Below are positions 42,341 through 50,490 of a stretch of 64,000 nucleotides of DNA, piece by piece. The translations under genes and the position numbers were made by a program. Below the pieces are notes generated by a model. That model saw only the letters and a program-made list of their open reading frames with translations, searched no databases and was not told the DNA's origin. Source of the DNA: JBBQSN01 sp963825505 (GTDB taxonomy: Bacteria; Actinomycetota; Actinomycetes; Actinomycetales; CAWJMD01); NCBI GenBank assembly GCA_963825505.1, contig CAWGTL010000014.1:124001-188000 (forward strand), given 5' to 3'. How positions within the stretch are numbered: the stretch's first letter is position 1; each line of letters starts with the position of its first letter.

Positions 42341-43300
42341 GTGGCCGCGCTGCAGCAGGCCGTCCGCGGCGTCTCGCACGTGGTCGTCGGCCAGCACGAG
42401 ATGGTCGAGCGGCTGATGGTGGCGCTGCTCGCCCGCGGCCACTGCCTGCTCGAGGGGGTGCCCGGCGTCGCGAAGACCCTCGCGGTGCGGACGTTCTCGA
42501 CCGTCGTCGGCGGTTCGTTCGCCCGGCTGCAGTTCACGCCGGACCTCGTGCCGTCCGACATCGTCGGCACCCGGATCTACAAGCCGAGCACCGAGGCGTT
42601 CGACACCGAGCTCGGTCCGGTGTTCGTGAACTTCGTGCTGGCGGACGAGATCAACCGCGCACCGGCCAAGGTGCAGGCCGCGATGCTCGAGCTGATGGCC
42701 GAGCACCAGGTCTCCCTCGGCGGGCGGTCCTACCCCCTGCCCGAGCCGTTCACCGTGATCGCCACCCAGAACCCGCTCGAGTCCGAGGGCGTCTACCCGC
42801 TGCCGGAGGCGCAGCGGGACCGGTTCCTGCTCAAGGTCGACGTGCCGCTGCCGCGGGCGCACGAGGAGGCCGAGATCCTGCGGCGGATGAGCGTCGACCC
42901 GCCGGTCGCGCACCAGGTGCTCGGTGTCGAGCAGGTGCTGAGGCTGCAGCACGCGGCCGACCACGTCTACGTCCACCCGCTCGTCGGCGACTACGTCGTG
43001 CGGCTGGTGATGGCCACCCGCGCGCCGGTCGACTACGGGCTCGCCGACCTGCGGCACGTGCTGGAGGTGGGCGCCTCGCCGCGCGCGACCCTGGGGCTCG
43101 TCGCGGCAGCCCGGTCGCTGGCGCTGCTGCACGGCCGAGACCACGTCCTGCCCGCCGACGTCCAGGCGCTCGCCGTCGACGTCATGGCGCACCGTCTGGT
43201 GCTCGGCTTCGACGCCGTCGCGGACGGCGTGCGCACCCGCGACGTCGTCGACCAGGTCCTGCGCGTGGTGCCGCCCCCGGTCCCGACCCTGCTGCGGTGA
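42341..43300 (+). CDS. MoxR-family AAA+ ATPase
   Basis: The protein has Walker A LEGVPGVAKT, Walker B VLADEINRAPAKVQAAMLELM, sensor ATQNPLESEGVYPLPEAQRDRFLLKV, and the C-terminal lid with ADVQALAVDVMAHRLV. MoxR ATPases act as chaperones for VWA proteins. An upstream GTG at 42244 (after TGGAAT, 6 nt) opens IPDRTDDPAAPTDLG...RRAGGEP in the preceding frame and stops at 42336, just before GTG 42341. Removing one base near 42334 would fuse the two, giving a usual MoxR N-terminus, so the true start may be 42244 with a frameshift. It overlaps DUF58 by 4 nt. Confidence 0.87.
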   Translation: MAALQQAVRGVSHVVVGQHEMVERLMVALLARGHCLLEGVPGVAKTLAVRTFSTVVGGSFARLQFTPDLVPSDIVGTRIYKPSTEAFDTELGPVFVNFVLADEINRAPAKVQAAMLELMAEHQVSLGGRSYPLPEPFTVIATQNPLESEGVYPLPEAQRDRFLLKVDVPLPRAHEEAEILRRMSVDPPVAHQVLGVEQVLRLQHAADHVYVHPLVGDYVVRLVMATRAPVDYGLADLRHVLEVGASPRATLGLVAAARSLALLHGRDHVLPADVQALAVDVMAHRLVLGFDAVADGVRTRDVVDQVLRVVPPPVPTLLR

Positions 43301-44364
43301 GCGGCGTCCCGGGACCGACGCCCGCAGCGACCGGGGCCGAGCGGCCCTCGATGAGCCGGCTGATGGCCGACCTCGCACCGCCGGACGCGCTGCGAGCCCT
43401 GGAGCTGACGATCGTCCGCCGGCTCGAGGGGTACCTGCGCGGCGAGCACCTCGGCCTGCTGCCCGGCCCCGGCTCGCAGCTCGCCGAGGCGCGTGAGTAC
43501 CAGCCGGGCGAGGACGACGTCCGGCACATGGACTGGGCCGTCACCGCCCGCACCACGACCCCCCACGTGCGCGACGTGGTGGCCGACCGCGAGCTGGAGA
43601 CCTGGGCGCTGGTCGACCTGTCCGGCTCGATGCAGTTCGGCACCAGCGACGTCGGCGGCCGGGTCGGCATCGGCGGACGACCGCTCGACAAGCGCGACCT
43701 CGCGGTGGCCGCCGTCGCCACCGTCGGCGTGCTCACCGGACGGGTGGGCGACCGGTTCGGCGGGTACGTGCTGTCCGACCGCGGCACGGTGCGCCACCCG
43801 GCCCGCTCCGGGCGCCTGGCCCTCGCGGCGCTGCTGCGCTCGCTCACCGAGCACCCCCGCCACGAGGTCGACCCCGGTCGGCCCACGCCCGGGGTGCGGC
43901 TCGGACCCGCGCTGGCTGCTCTCGGCGCCAGCCACCCCAGACGCGGTCTGCGCGTGGTGGTCTCGGACTTCCTCGACCCCGGGACCCTCGCCTGGAGGGC
44001 GCCCACCGACGCGCCACCGGACTGGGAGCGGCCGCTGCGCCGGCTCGCCGTCCGGCACCAGGTGCTCGCCGTCGAGGTGGTCGACCCGCGGGAGGGTCTG
44101 CTGCCCGACATCGGCGTGGTCGACCTCGTCGATCCCGAGACGGGCGACACCCTCGAGGTCGACACCGGCCGCGTGTCGACCCGCGAGGCGTTCGCGGCGG
44201 CCGCCGCTGCGCACCGCGAGAAGGTGCGGACGGTGCTGCGCCGGGCCGGGGTGGGCCACCTCGTGCTGCGCACCGACAGCGACTGGGTCGCCGACACGGC
44301 GCGGTTCGTGCTCACCCACCGGGTGCACGCCCACCAGCTCCACGCCGTGCGCCGGGGGGCGTGA
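43297..44364 (+). CDS. DUF58 (VWA-like) protein
   Basis: The 355-residue soluble protein carries the DUF58 core: GEHLGLLPGPGSQLAEAREYQPGEDDVRHMDWAVTARTTTPHVRD, then a VWA-type ALVDLSGSMQFG with an intact D-x-S-G-S MIDAS. Its GTG overlaps the MoxR TGA (GTGA). DUF58 proteins follow MoxR in a widespread operon and probably receive its chaperone action. The VWA membrane protein gene starts 4 bp downstream, completing the standard trio. Confidence 0.9.
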   Translation: MSGVPGPTPAATGAERPSMSRLMADLAPPDALRALELTIVRRLEGYLRGEHLGLLPGPGSQLAEAREYQPGEDDVRHMDWAVTARTTTPHVRDVVADRELETWALVDLSGSMQFGTSDVGGRVGIGGRPLDKRDLAVAAVATVGVLTGRVGDRFGGYVLSDRGTVRHPARSGRLALAALLRSLTEHPRHEVDPGRPTPGVRLGPALAALGASHPRRGLRVVVSDFLDPGTLAWRAPTDAPPDWERPLRRLAVRHQVLAVEVVDPREGLLPDIGVVDLVDPETGDTLEVDTGRVSTREAFAAAAAAHREKVRTVLRRAGVGHLVLRTDSDWVADTARFVLTHRVHAHQLHAVRRGA

Positions 44365-44368
44365 CCCC

Positions 44369-45325
44369 GTGGTCCCCGACTCCTTCCTCGACGGCTGGCG
44401 GCTGTGGTTCCTGCTCGCCCTCCCCGTGCTGATCGGGCTGTACGTGTGGCGCGGTCGGCGCCGGCACGCCTACGCCCTGCGGTTCAGCGCGCTGCCGATG
44501 CTCGGCCAGGTGGCGCCCCGGCGTCCCGGCTGGCGGCGGCACGTCGTCGCGGTCGGCTCCCTGCTCACCCTCGCGGTGCTCGTCACCGCGTTCGCCCGGC
44601 CGGCGGCCGAGGTGCGGGTGCCCAAGGAGCGGGCGACGGTGGTGCTCGCGATCGACGTGTCGCTGTCGATGAACGCCGAGGACGTGGCGCCCAACCGGCT
44701 GGAGGCCGCCCAGCAGGCGGCCCGCCAGTTCGCCGACGAGCTGCCGCCCAGCATCAACCTCGGCCTGGTGACCTTCGCCGGGTCGGCGACGGTGCTCGTC
44801 CCACCCACCACCGACCGCGCTCGGGTGAAGCAGGCGGTCGACTCGATCCGGCTCGGGCCGTACACCGCGATCGGGGAGGGCGTCTTCACCGCGCTGGCCA
44901 GCCTCGACCAGGTGCCGCCGGACCCTGGCGGCGAACCCGTCCCGGCGCACCTGGTGGTGCTCAGCGACGGCGAGACCACGGTGGGCCGCCCGAACGCGGA
45001 GGCGGCCGACGCGGCGGTCGAGCAGGAGGTGCCGGTGTCGACCATCGCGTTCGGCACACCGGACGGCACCGTCCTGATCGAGGGACAGCAGGAGCCGGTC
45101 CCGGTCAACGAGGACGAGCTGCGCCAGATCGCCGACACCACCGGCGGCGACTTCTACGAGGCCGAGACGCTCACCGAGCTCGAGCAGGTGTACGCCGACA
45201 TCGGCTCCTCGATCGGCTACGAGTCGGTGCCGTCGGAGATCACCGACCGGTGGGTCGGGCTGGCGCTGGGCTTCCTCGTGCTCACCCTCGCCGGCTCGCT
45301 GGTCTGGTTCGGGCGCCTCGCGTGA
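44369..45325 (+). CDS. BatA-like VWA membrane protein
   Basis: The 318-residue protein has TM helices at about residues 11-25 and 54-72 and at the C-terminus (about 292-312), enclosing a VWA domain. The MIDAS is AIDVSLSMNAEDVAPNRL (Asp at residue 96), followed by LGLVTFAGSATVLVPPTTDR and VVLSDGETTVGRPN. This is the BatA/B type with a complete metal site. It ends the MoxR-DUF58-VWA operon. The WXG100 genes begin 152 bp further with their own promoter. Confidence 0.9.
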   Translation: MVPDSFLDGWRLWFLLALPVLIGLYVWRGRRRHAYALRFSALPMLGQVAPRRPGWRRHVVAVGSLLTLAVLVTAFARPAAEVRVPKERATVVLAIDVSLSMNAEDVAPNRLEAAQQAARQFADELPPSINLGLVTFAGSATVLVPPTTDRARVKQAVDSIRLGPYTAIGEGVFTALASLDQVPPDPGGEPVPAHLVVLSDGETTVGRPNAEAADAAVEQEVPVSTIAFGTPDGTVLIEGQQEPVPVNEDELRQIADTTGGDFYEAETLTELEQVYADIGSSIGYESVPSEITDRWVGLALGFLVLTLAGSLVWFGRLA

Positions 45326-45394
45326 CGCGGGCACGGTGACGACCGACCGCTGGGCGGCTGTGGACAACCGGCGGGTGGTGGTGACGCGCGTGTC

Positions 45395-45430
45395 TAGTCT
45401 CGTGGCACGAGGTCCCGCAGCCCGCGGGAC
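45395..45430 (+). promoter_or_regulatory. Promoter -10 and leader hairpin of the WXG100 operon
   Basis: TAGTCT at 45395-45400 is a good -10. The leader (about 70 nt) holds a perfect hairpin GTCCCGC (45412-45418) and GCGGGAC (45424-45430). An AGGGGAAGGGG Shine-Dalgarno region precedes the ATG at 45478. Unlike most starts in this window, this gene has a real leader. Confidence 0.6.
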
Positions 45431-45477
45431 GCCTCCGGGGGTCTCCCTCGGACGACGCGAGGGGAAGGGGCCAGCCG

Positions 45478-45795
45478 ATGTCCGGTGAGCTCAGCAAGCA
45501 GGAAGCCGCGCTGATCAACGCGGCCAAGAAGGTCAACGAGGCCCAGGGCGACCTGAACGCCGAGCTGCGCTCGATGGAGAACAAGCTCGGGGACATCAAG
45601 CAGCAGTGGCGCGGCTCGGGCTCCAACGCCTTCGACGCCGTCCTGACGCAGTGGAAGACCGAGCAGAACAAGCTCGTCGCCGCCCTGACCGAGTTCGAGA
45701 CCGAGCTGATGAAGTCCGAGGAGGGCTACGTCGCGACGGACGAGGACCAGTCGGCGGTCCTGAACAAGTACATGTCCCAGATGAACGAGAAGTGA
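45478..45795 (+). CDS. WXG100-family secreted protein (EsxA/EsxB-like), first
   Basis: The 105-residue protein is a helical hairpin with W-R-G at residues 44-46 and a C-terminal YxxxD secretion signal at Tyr84-Asp88 (YVATD). Such proteins form four-helix dimers exported by type VII secretion. It has no signal peptide. The second WXG100 gene starts 14 bp downstream, and the two probably make a heterodimer. Confidence 0.92.
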   Translation: MSGELSKQEAALINAAKKVNEAQGDLNAELRSMENKLGDIKQQWRGSGSNAFDAVLTQWKTEQNKLVAALTEFETELMKSEEGYVATDEDQSAVLNKYMSQMNEK

Positions 45796-45809
45796 GGGGG
45801 GAGATCACC

Positions 45810-46103
45810 GTGGGTGGAGAGCTGAAGGTCAACTTCGCGCACCTGGACCAGGTCGCGACCGACATCAAGCAGGGCGCCGGACGGATCGACGCGCGCCTGA
45901 CCCGGCTGGAGAACGAGCTCGCCTTCCTGCGCTCGGACTGGACCGGTGAGGCGCGCGAGTCCTACGGAGCCGCGAAGAGGAAGTGGGACGGCGCCACCGA
46001 GCGGATGAACGTCATCCTGACCGACCTGTCGCAGGCGGTGCACGAGGCGCGGATCCGCTACGAGGAGACCGAGAAGAAGAACACCGGTCGCTTCGCCGGC
46101 TGA
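45810..46103 (+). CDS. WXG100-family secreted protein, second
   Basis: The 97-residue protein, from GTG 45810 after GGGGGGAG, is a helical hairpin with W-T-G at residues 44-46 and YxxxE at Tyr84-Glu88 (YEETE). W-x-G and Y-x-x-x-D/E fall at the same residue numbers as in its partner. In typical ESX pairs only one partner carries the C-terminal signal, so having both is worth noting. A 16-bp perfect hairpin follows the stop. Confidence 0.92.
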   Translation: MGGELKVNFAHLDQVATDIKQGAGRIDARLTRLENELAFLRSDWTGEARESYGAAKRKWDGATERMNVILTDLSQAVHEARIRYEETEKKNTGRFAG

Positions 46104-46119
46104 CCGATCGGCACGTGCA

Positions 46120-46155
46120 CGACGGCGGGGACGCGTGATCGCGTCCCCGCCGTCG
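46120..46155 (+). terminator. Very strong hairpin terminator after the WXG100 pair
   Basis: CGACGGCGGGGACGCG (46120-46135) pairs perfectly with 46140-46155 over 16 bp, closing a TGAT loop. It is 16 nt after the second WXG100 stop and separates these genes from eccD, which has its own -10 (TACGAT, 46197-46202). Confidence 0.85.
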
Positions 46156-46283
46156 TCGCGCCCGCCGCGCCGACCGGGCGACCTCGGCGGACTCGTTACG
46201 ATGTGCCCGCCGCCGGCGGTGGGAGAACGGCTGCCGGGACGACCCGGCCCCGCTCGGGGCCGACGACGCGAGGGGGACGCCGG

Positions 46284-47630
46284 GTGACGGCGACGCACGA
46301 GGGCACCGGCCTGGTCCGGGTCAGCGTGGTGCGGGGCACGCGCCGCAGCGACCTCGCCGTACCGGGAGCGGTGCCCGTGGCCGACCTGCTGCCCGAGCTC
46401 GTGGCGTCCGTCGGCGCGCTCGACCCGTACACGGTGCACGGCGGGTACCGCCTGGTGCGCGGCGACGGCGTCCAGCTCCGTCCCGAGGAGGGCCTGGTGG
46501 CGCAGGGCGTCGAGGACGGCCACGTGCTCACCGTCGACGTCGGCGCCGACGACGTCGCCCCCAAGGTCTACGACGACGTCGTCGAGGCCGTCGCCGACTC
46601 GATCGAGCGGCAGACCCGGCCGTGGAGCGACGCCTCCAGCCGCCGCACCGCGCTGGGTGTCGCCTCGCTGGTCCTGCTGGTCGGCGCCGCCGCGCTCGCG
46701 GCCCTGCGCGCCGAGGGACTGCCGGTCGCGCTCGCGGGCCTGGTGCTCTCGGTGCTCCTGCTCACCGCCGGCGCCGTGCTCGAGCGCGGCCAGGAGGCGC
46801 ACGAGCCCGCCGTCGTGGCCCTGTGGGGCGCCGTGGTCTTCGCCGGGGTGTGCGGGCTCGCGCTCGGCAGCCTCGCCGACGTGCCGACGCTCTCGCTCGC
46901 GGCGCTGGGCGTGATGGTGCTGGTCGTGTCGGGCGTCGGGATGCTGGCCCTGGCCGCCGACCGGGCGGTCCTGCTGCCCGGGGTCGTCCTGGGGGCGGTG
47001 CTCGCGGCCGTCGGGGCGCTCACCAGCACCCTGGGGATCGGGCTGTCGGAGTCGGCCGCCGTGGTCGCCGCGCTGGCGGTGGTGGCCGGGTCGGTCGTCC
47101 CGTGGGCCGCGATGGGCGCCACGTCGCTGCAGGTGCCGCAGCCGCGCAGCGACGCCGAGATCGTCGCCGACCCCGCCCCGCTCGACGGCGCCGCCGTCGA
47201 CCGCCAGGTGCGGATGGGTCGCACCGTGCTCGTCTCGCTCACCGTCACAGTCGCGCTCGTGCTCGCCGCCTGCACCTGGCTGCTGGTGGGGCTCGGCCTG
47301 TTCGGCTTCCTCGTCGTGGTCGTCTCGGCGGCCGCGCTGGCCCTGCGCACCCGCCAGTACCGCGACAGCCTGGAGGTGCTGGTCGGCTTCGGCGGGGCCA
47401 CCCTCGCGCTGCTCGTGGCCACCGTCTCGGCCGTCGCGCTGCACCCCGGCTGGCGGGTCCCGCTCGCCGCCGTCCTCGTCGTCACCGCGGCGGTGCTGCT
47501 CGTCGTGGCGTCGCTGCCGCGCACGCCCAGCGTGCGGGTCGCCCGCCTGGGCGACCTCGTCGAGGGGTTCGCCCTGGTCAGCCTGCTGCCGCTCGTGGTC
47601 GCCGCCCTCGGGTTCTTCCCGGGCACCTGA
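46284..47630 (+). CDS. eccD: Type VII secretion integral membrane protein EccD
   Basis: EccD forms the membrane pore scaffold of ESX-type secretion. The 448-residue protein has the N-terminal ubiquitin-like domain (GLVRVSVVRGTRRSDLAVPGAVPVADLLPELV) and then about 11 TM helices from residue 115 to the end. I chose GTG 46284 because GAGGGGG lies just upstream and the ubiquitin-like fold starts there; an in-frame GTG at 46203 would add a low-complexity extension. The promoter TACGAT at 46197-46202 gives a leader of about 75 nt. eccB follows 2 bp after the stop. Confidence 0.9.
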   Translation: MTATHEGTGLVRVSVVRGTRRSDLAVPGAVPVADLLPELVASVGALDPYTVHGGYRLVRGDGVQLRPEEGLVAQGVEDGHVLTVDVGADDVAPKVYDDVVEAVADSIERQTRPWSDASSRRTALGVASLVLLVGAAALAALRAEGLPVALAGLVLSVLLLTAGAVLERGQEAHEPAVVALWGAVVFAGVCGLALGSLADVPTLSLAALGVMVLVVSGVGMLALAADRAVLLPGVVLGAVLAAVGALTSTLGIGLSESAAVVAALAVVAGSVVPWAAMGATSLQVPQPRSDAEIVADPAPLDGAAVDRQVRMGRTVLVSLTVTVALVLAACTWLLVGLGLFGFLVVVVSAAALALRTRQYRDSLEVLVGFGGATLALLVATVSAVALHPGWRVPLAAVLVVTAAVLLVVASLPRTPSVRVARLGDLVEGFALVSLLPLVVAALGFFPGT

Positions 47631-47632
47631 GC

Positions 47633-48976
47633 GTGGCCACCAAGCGCGACCTCGTCGAGGCGCACTCCTACAACCGCCGCCGGCTGGTCACGGCGTTCCT
47701 CAGCGGCGCTCCCGGCGGGCGCGAGGTCGAGCCGGCCCGCCCCGGCCGGGCCGTCGTGGCCGGCGCGGCGCTGGCGGTGCTCGTCGTGCTCGGTGCCGTG
47801 CTGGTGGGGCTGTTCCGTCCGGGGCTGAAGGACGACTGGGACCAGAACAAGCTGATCATCAGCAAGGACACCGCCGCGCGGTACGTCGTGCTCGGCGACG
47901 GCGTGCTGCACCCGGTGCTCAACGCGGCCTCGGCGCGGCTGCTGCTGCCGGAGGGCGGTTTCGAGGTGCTGCTCGTGCCGTCCAGCGAGCTGTCGGGCAA
48001 GCGGATCGGCGAGACCGTCGGCATCGCCGGCGCACCGGACACGCTGCCCGCCCCCGACACCCTCGTGCAGTCGGGCTGGACCTCGTGCATCGACGACGAG
48101 CAGCAGACCCGGCTGCGCCTGTCGTCCGACCCCGACGTCACGCCGGTCGGCAGCACGCAGGCCCAGGTGGTCACGGTCAACGACCAGACCTGGGTGCTGT
48201 GGGGGCAGGGGCGGTTCCTCGTCCCGGCCGACCAGCGGATCGCGGTCCTGCGGCCCCTCGGGCTCGACGGCGTCGAGCCGCGCACCGTGCCCGGCAGCTG
48301 GCTCGACCTGTTCCCCGAGCTCGACCCGCTCGTCCCTCTCACCGTCCCCGGTGACGGCGAGCCGTACGCCGGCGCCGGGGCGCAGGGTGCCCGCGTGGGC
48401 ACCGTGATCGAGGTCGGCAGCGGCGACGGGCTGCAGCGCTTCGTCCTGACCCGCGACGGGCTGGCGCAGCTCAGCGACGTCGGGTGGCAGCTGCGGCAGG
48501 CGGCCTCGGCGCAGCCTGCTGTGGAGGCCACGCAGGCCGAGCTCGCCGCGGTGCCCACCGCAGCCGTCCCGTACCCGACGACCTGGCCCGAGCAGGTGCC
48601 CGCGCCGTTCGAGGGCACCTCGACCTGCGCGCTGCTCACCGCCGGCAGCGACGAGGCGCCGCAGGTCGAGCTGGCCGTGCCCGGCGAGACCGCCGAGCCG
48701 GACGGCACCGGCGCGGTGTCGGTCCAGAGCGGCCACGGCGCCCTCGTGCGCGGCGTGTCCGGGTCGAGCCAGGACGGCACCGTCTACCTCGTCGACCCCA
48801 CGGGCACGCGGTTCGCGCTCGACCCCGGCACCGAGGGTGACGAGGTCGTCCGAGAGCGCCTCGGCTACGCCACGGTGACGCCGACGCTGGTGCCGCAGCC
48901 GTGGGTCGAGGCGCTCGGCGACGGCCCCGCCCTCAGCACCGCGGCCGCGCAGGCGGTGGCGGAGGGCGGCGGCTGA
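47633..48976 (+). CDS. eccB: Type VII secretion protein EccB
   Basis: EccB is a bitopic membrane component of the ESX complex. The 447-residue protein opens with VATKRDLVEAHSYNRRRLVTAFLSG, the cytoplasmic EccB signature, has one TM (about residues 41-62), and a long extracytoplasmic domain with repeat-like beta units, VLHPVLNAASARLLL and GWTSCIDDEQQTRLRL plus a distant STCALL for the disulfide. Its stop and the next start share TGATG at 48974-48978. Confidence 0.92.
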   Translation: MATKRDLVEAHSYNRRRLVTAFLSGAPGGREVEPARPGRAVVAGAALAVLVVLGAVLVGLFRPGLKDDWDQNKLIISKDTAARYVVLGDGVLHPVLNAASARLLLPEGGFEVLLVPSSELSGKRIGETVGIAGAPDTLPAPDTLVQSGWTSCIDDEQQTRLRLSSDPDVTPVGSTQAQVVTVNDQTWVLWGQGRFLVPADQRIAVLRPLGLDGVEPRTVPGSWLDLFPELDPLVPLTVPGDGEPYAGAGAQGARVGTVIEVGSGDGLQRFVLTRDGLAQLSDVGWQLRQAASAQPAVEATQAELAAVPTAAVPYPTTWPEQVPAPFEGTSTCALLTAGSDEAPQVELAVPGETAEPDGTGAVSVQSGHGALVRGVSGSSQDGTVYLVDPTGTRFALDPGTEGDEVVRERLGYATVTPTLVPQPWVEALGDGPALSTAAAQAVAEGGG

Positions 48977-50238
48977 TGCCCGGCCGCACCGGCCGGTCCG
49001 GGGCACGGACCGTCCTGACCGCGCTGGTCTCGGCCGGGCTGCTCGCCGCCGCGCCGGCCCCGCCGGCCGCCGCGTCGCAGCCGGTCGAGGAACCGCGCTG
49101 CACCGATGACGTCTCCCGGCTGGTCGCGCGCTCGCCGGAGCCGCTGCGGGCGATGGCGGTGCAGGACCTGTGGGCCGAGGGCGCCCTCGGCCGCGGGATC
49201 ACCGTGGCCGTCGTCCACGCCGGTGTCGACGGCGGTGCCCCCCACCTGGCAGGCGCCCTCGAGCCGGGGCGCTCGTTCGTCCCGGGCGACGACGACCCGA
49301 CCGGCCGCAGCACCGTGGTCGACGAGGGCACCGCGCTGGCGTCGGTGGTCGCCGGGCGCGAGGTGCGCGGCTCGGGGGTCGTCGGCGTGGCGCCGCAGGC
49401 GACGGTGCTCCCGGTGCGCTGGTACGTGTCGGACGACTCCGAGGAGCCGGGCGGGTCCAAGCAGTCCGCCGGCGTCGCCCGGCTCGCCGAGGCGATCGCG
49501 TGGTCGGCCGCCGCCGGCGCCGACGTCGTGGTGGTGCCCAACGCGGTGACGGCTCCCGACCCGGCCCTCGAGGCGGCCGTCGCCGGCGCGCAGGAGGCCG
49601 GGGCGCTGGTGGTGGCGAGCGCGGGCGACAGCACCGACGGCGAGCCGCGGTGGCCCGCCGCGTATCCCGGCGTCCTCGGTGTCACCGGTGTCTCCAGCGA
49701 CGGCGAGCCGGTGCAGGAGCCGACCCGTGGCGAGCACGTGGCCATCGCGGCGCCCGGTGACGACGTCGTGGCGGCCGGCACCGGCGAGCGCGACTGCGTG
49801 CTGGTGGCCGCCGACGAGGAGCCCGCCTCCGAGTGGGCGGTCGGCTACCTGGCCGGAGCAGCGGCCGCGGTGTGGTCGGGCCTGCCGGGTGCGAGCGCGC
49901 AGGAGGTGGCCTACCGGCTGCTGGCCAGCGCCGAGCGGCCGCGGCAGTCCGCCCGCACCGACACCACCGGCTGGGGCGAGGTGCGTCCGTACGCCGCGCT
50001 GACGCTGACGCTCGACCCGTCCCGTCCCGGACCGCCGTTCCCCGGTGCGGTCGCCGCTCCGGTGCCGGACGGCGTGCGCACGATCGAGGCGGGTCGGGCG
50101 GTCGTCGACCCGGCGGCTCCGCAGCGCCGGGCGGCGGTCTGGTGGGGTCTGCTCGGGCTGGCCGCGCTGGGGCTGCTGGTGCTGCTCACCCGCTGGAACC
50201 GGCTGGCCGAGGCCACCGCCGGGGTGCGGCGTGGCTGA
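48976..50238 (+). CDS. Mycosin-like (MycP) subtilase homolog with all three catalytic residues replaced
   Basis: The 420-residue protein has a signal peptide (to about residue 36), a subtilase-like domain and a C-terminal TM (about residues 390-410), the standard MycP design. Aligned by eye, VAVIDTGV becomes VAVVHAGV (Asp to His81), GHGTAVAG becomes DEGTALAS (His to Glu117), and GTSFAAPYVAG becomes ASEWAVGYLAG (Ser to Glu286). Proteolysis is therefore unlikely. In mycobacteria MycP also stabilises the ESX complex regardless of protease activity, so a purely structural role fits. Conserved context: eccB upstream, small acidic gene downstream. Confidence 0.88.
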   Translation: MPGRTGRSGARTVLTALVSAGLLAAAPAPPAAASQPVEEPRCTDDVSRLVARSPEPLRAMAVQDLWAEGALGRGITVAVVHAGVDGGAPHLAGALEPGRSFVPGDDDPTGRSTVVDEGTALASVVAGREVRGSGVVGVAPQATVLPVRWYVSDDSEEPGGSKQSAGVARLAEAIAWSAAAGADVVVVPNAVTAPDPALEAAVAGAQEAGALVVASAGDSTDGEPRWPAAYPGVLGVTGVSSDGEPVQEPTRGEHVAIAAPGDDVVAAGTGERDCVLVAADEEPASEWAVGYLAGAAAAVWSGLPGASAQEVAYRLLASAERPRQSARTDTTGWGEVRPYAALTLTLDPSRPGPPFPGAVAAPVPDGVRTIEAGRAVVDPAAPQRRAAVWWGLLGLAALGLLVLLTRWNRLAEATAGVRRG

Positions 50239-50467
50239 CCGCGACCCCGTCGCGCCCGACGCGGAGGAGCCGGACGCGGGGCAGGAGCCGCAGGGGTCGC
50301 AGGCGCCGGACGAGGTGCAGCCGCCGGACGAGGTGCAGCAGCCGGACGAGCCGCCGGTGCTGCCGGACCGCGCGCGCGACGACAGCGACGAGGGCTGGGG
50401 CGGTCGCGGCGACGGCGGCGAGCGCGACGACGACTGGTACGAGCGGGAGCGCCCACCGCACTGGTGA
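50231..50467 (+). CDS. Short acidic, Pro/Gln-rich protein
   Basis: The GTG at 50231 overlaps the mycosin-like gene by 8 nt and gives 78 residues, mostly Pro, Asp, Glu and Gln with PDEVQ repeats, ending DWYERERPPHW. It is predicted to be disordered, with no TM or signal. As the last gene of the secretion operon it may be a small accessory, but nothing in the sequence proves function. Confidence 0.55.
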   Translation: MADRDPVAPDAEEPDAGQEPQGSQAPDEVQPPDEVQQPDEPPVLPDRARDDSDEGWGGRGDGGERDDDWYERERPPHW

Positions 50468-50490
50468 CCCTGGCGGGGCACGCGCGAGGA

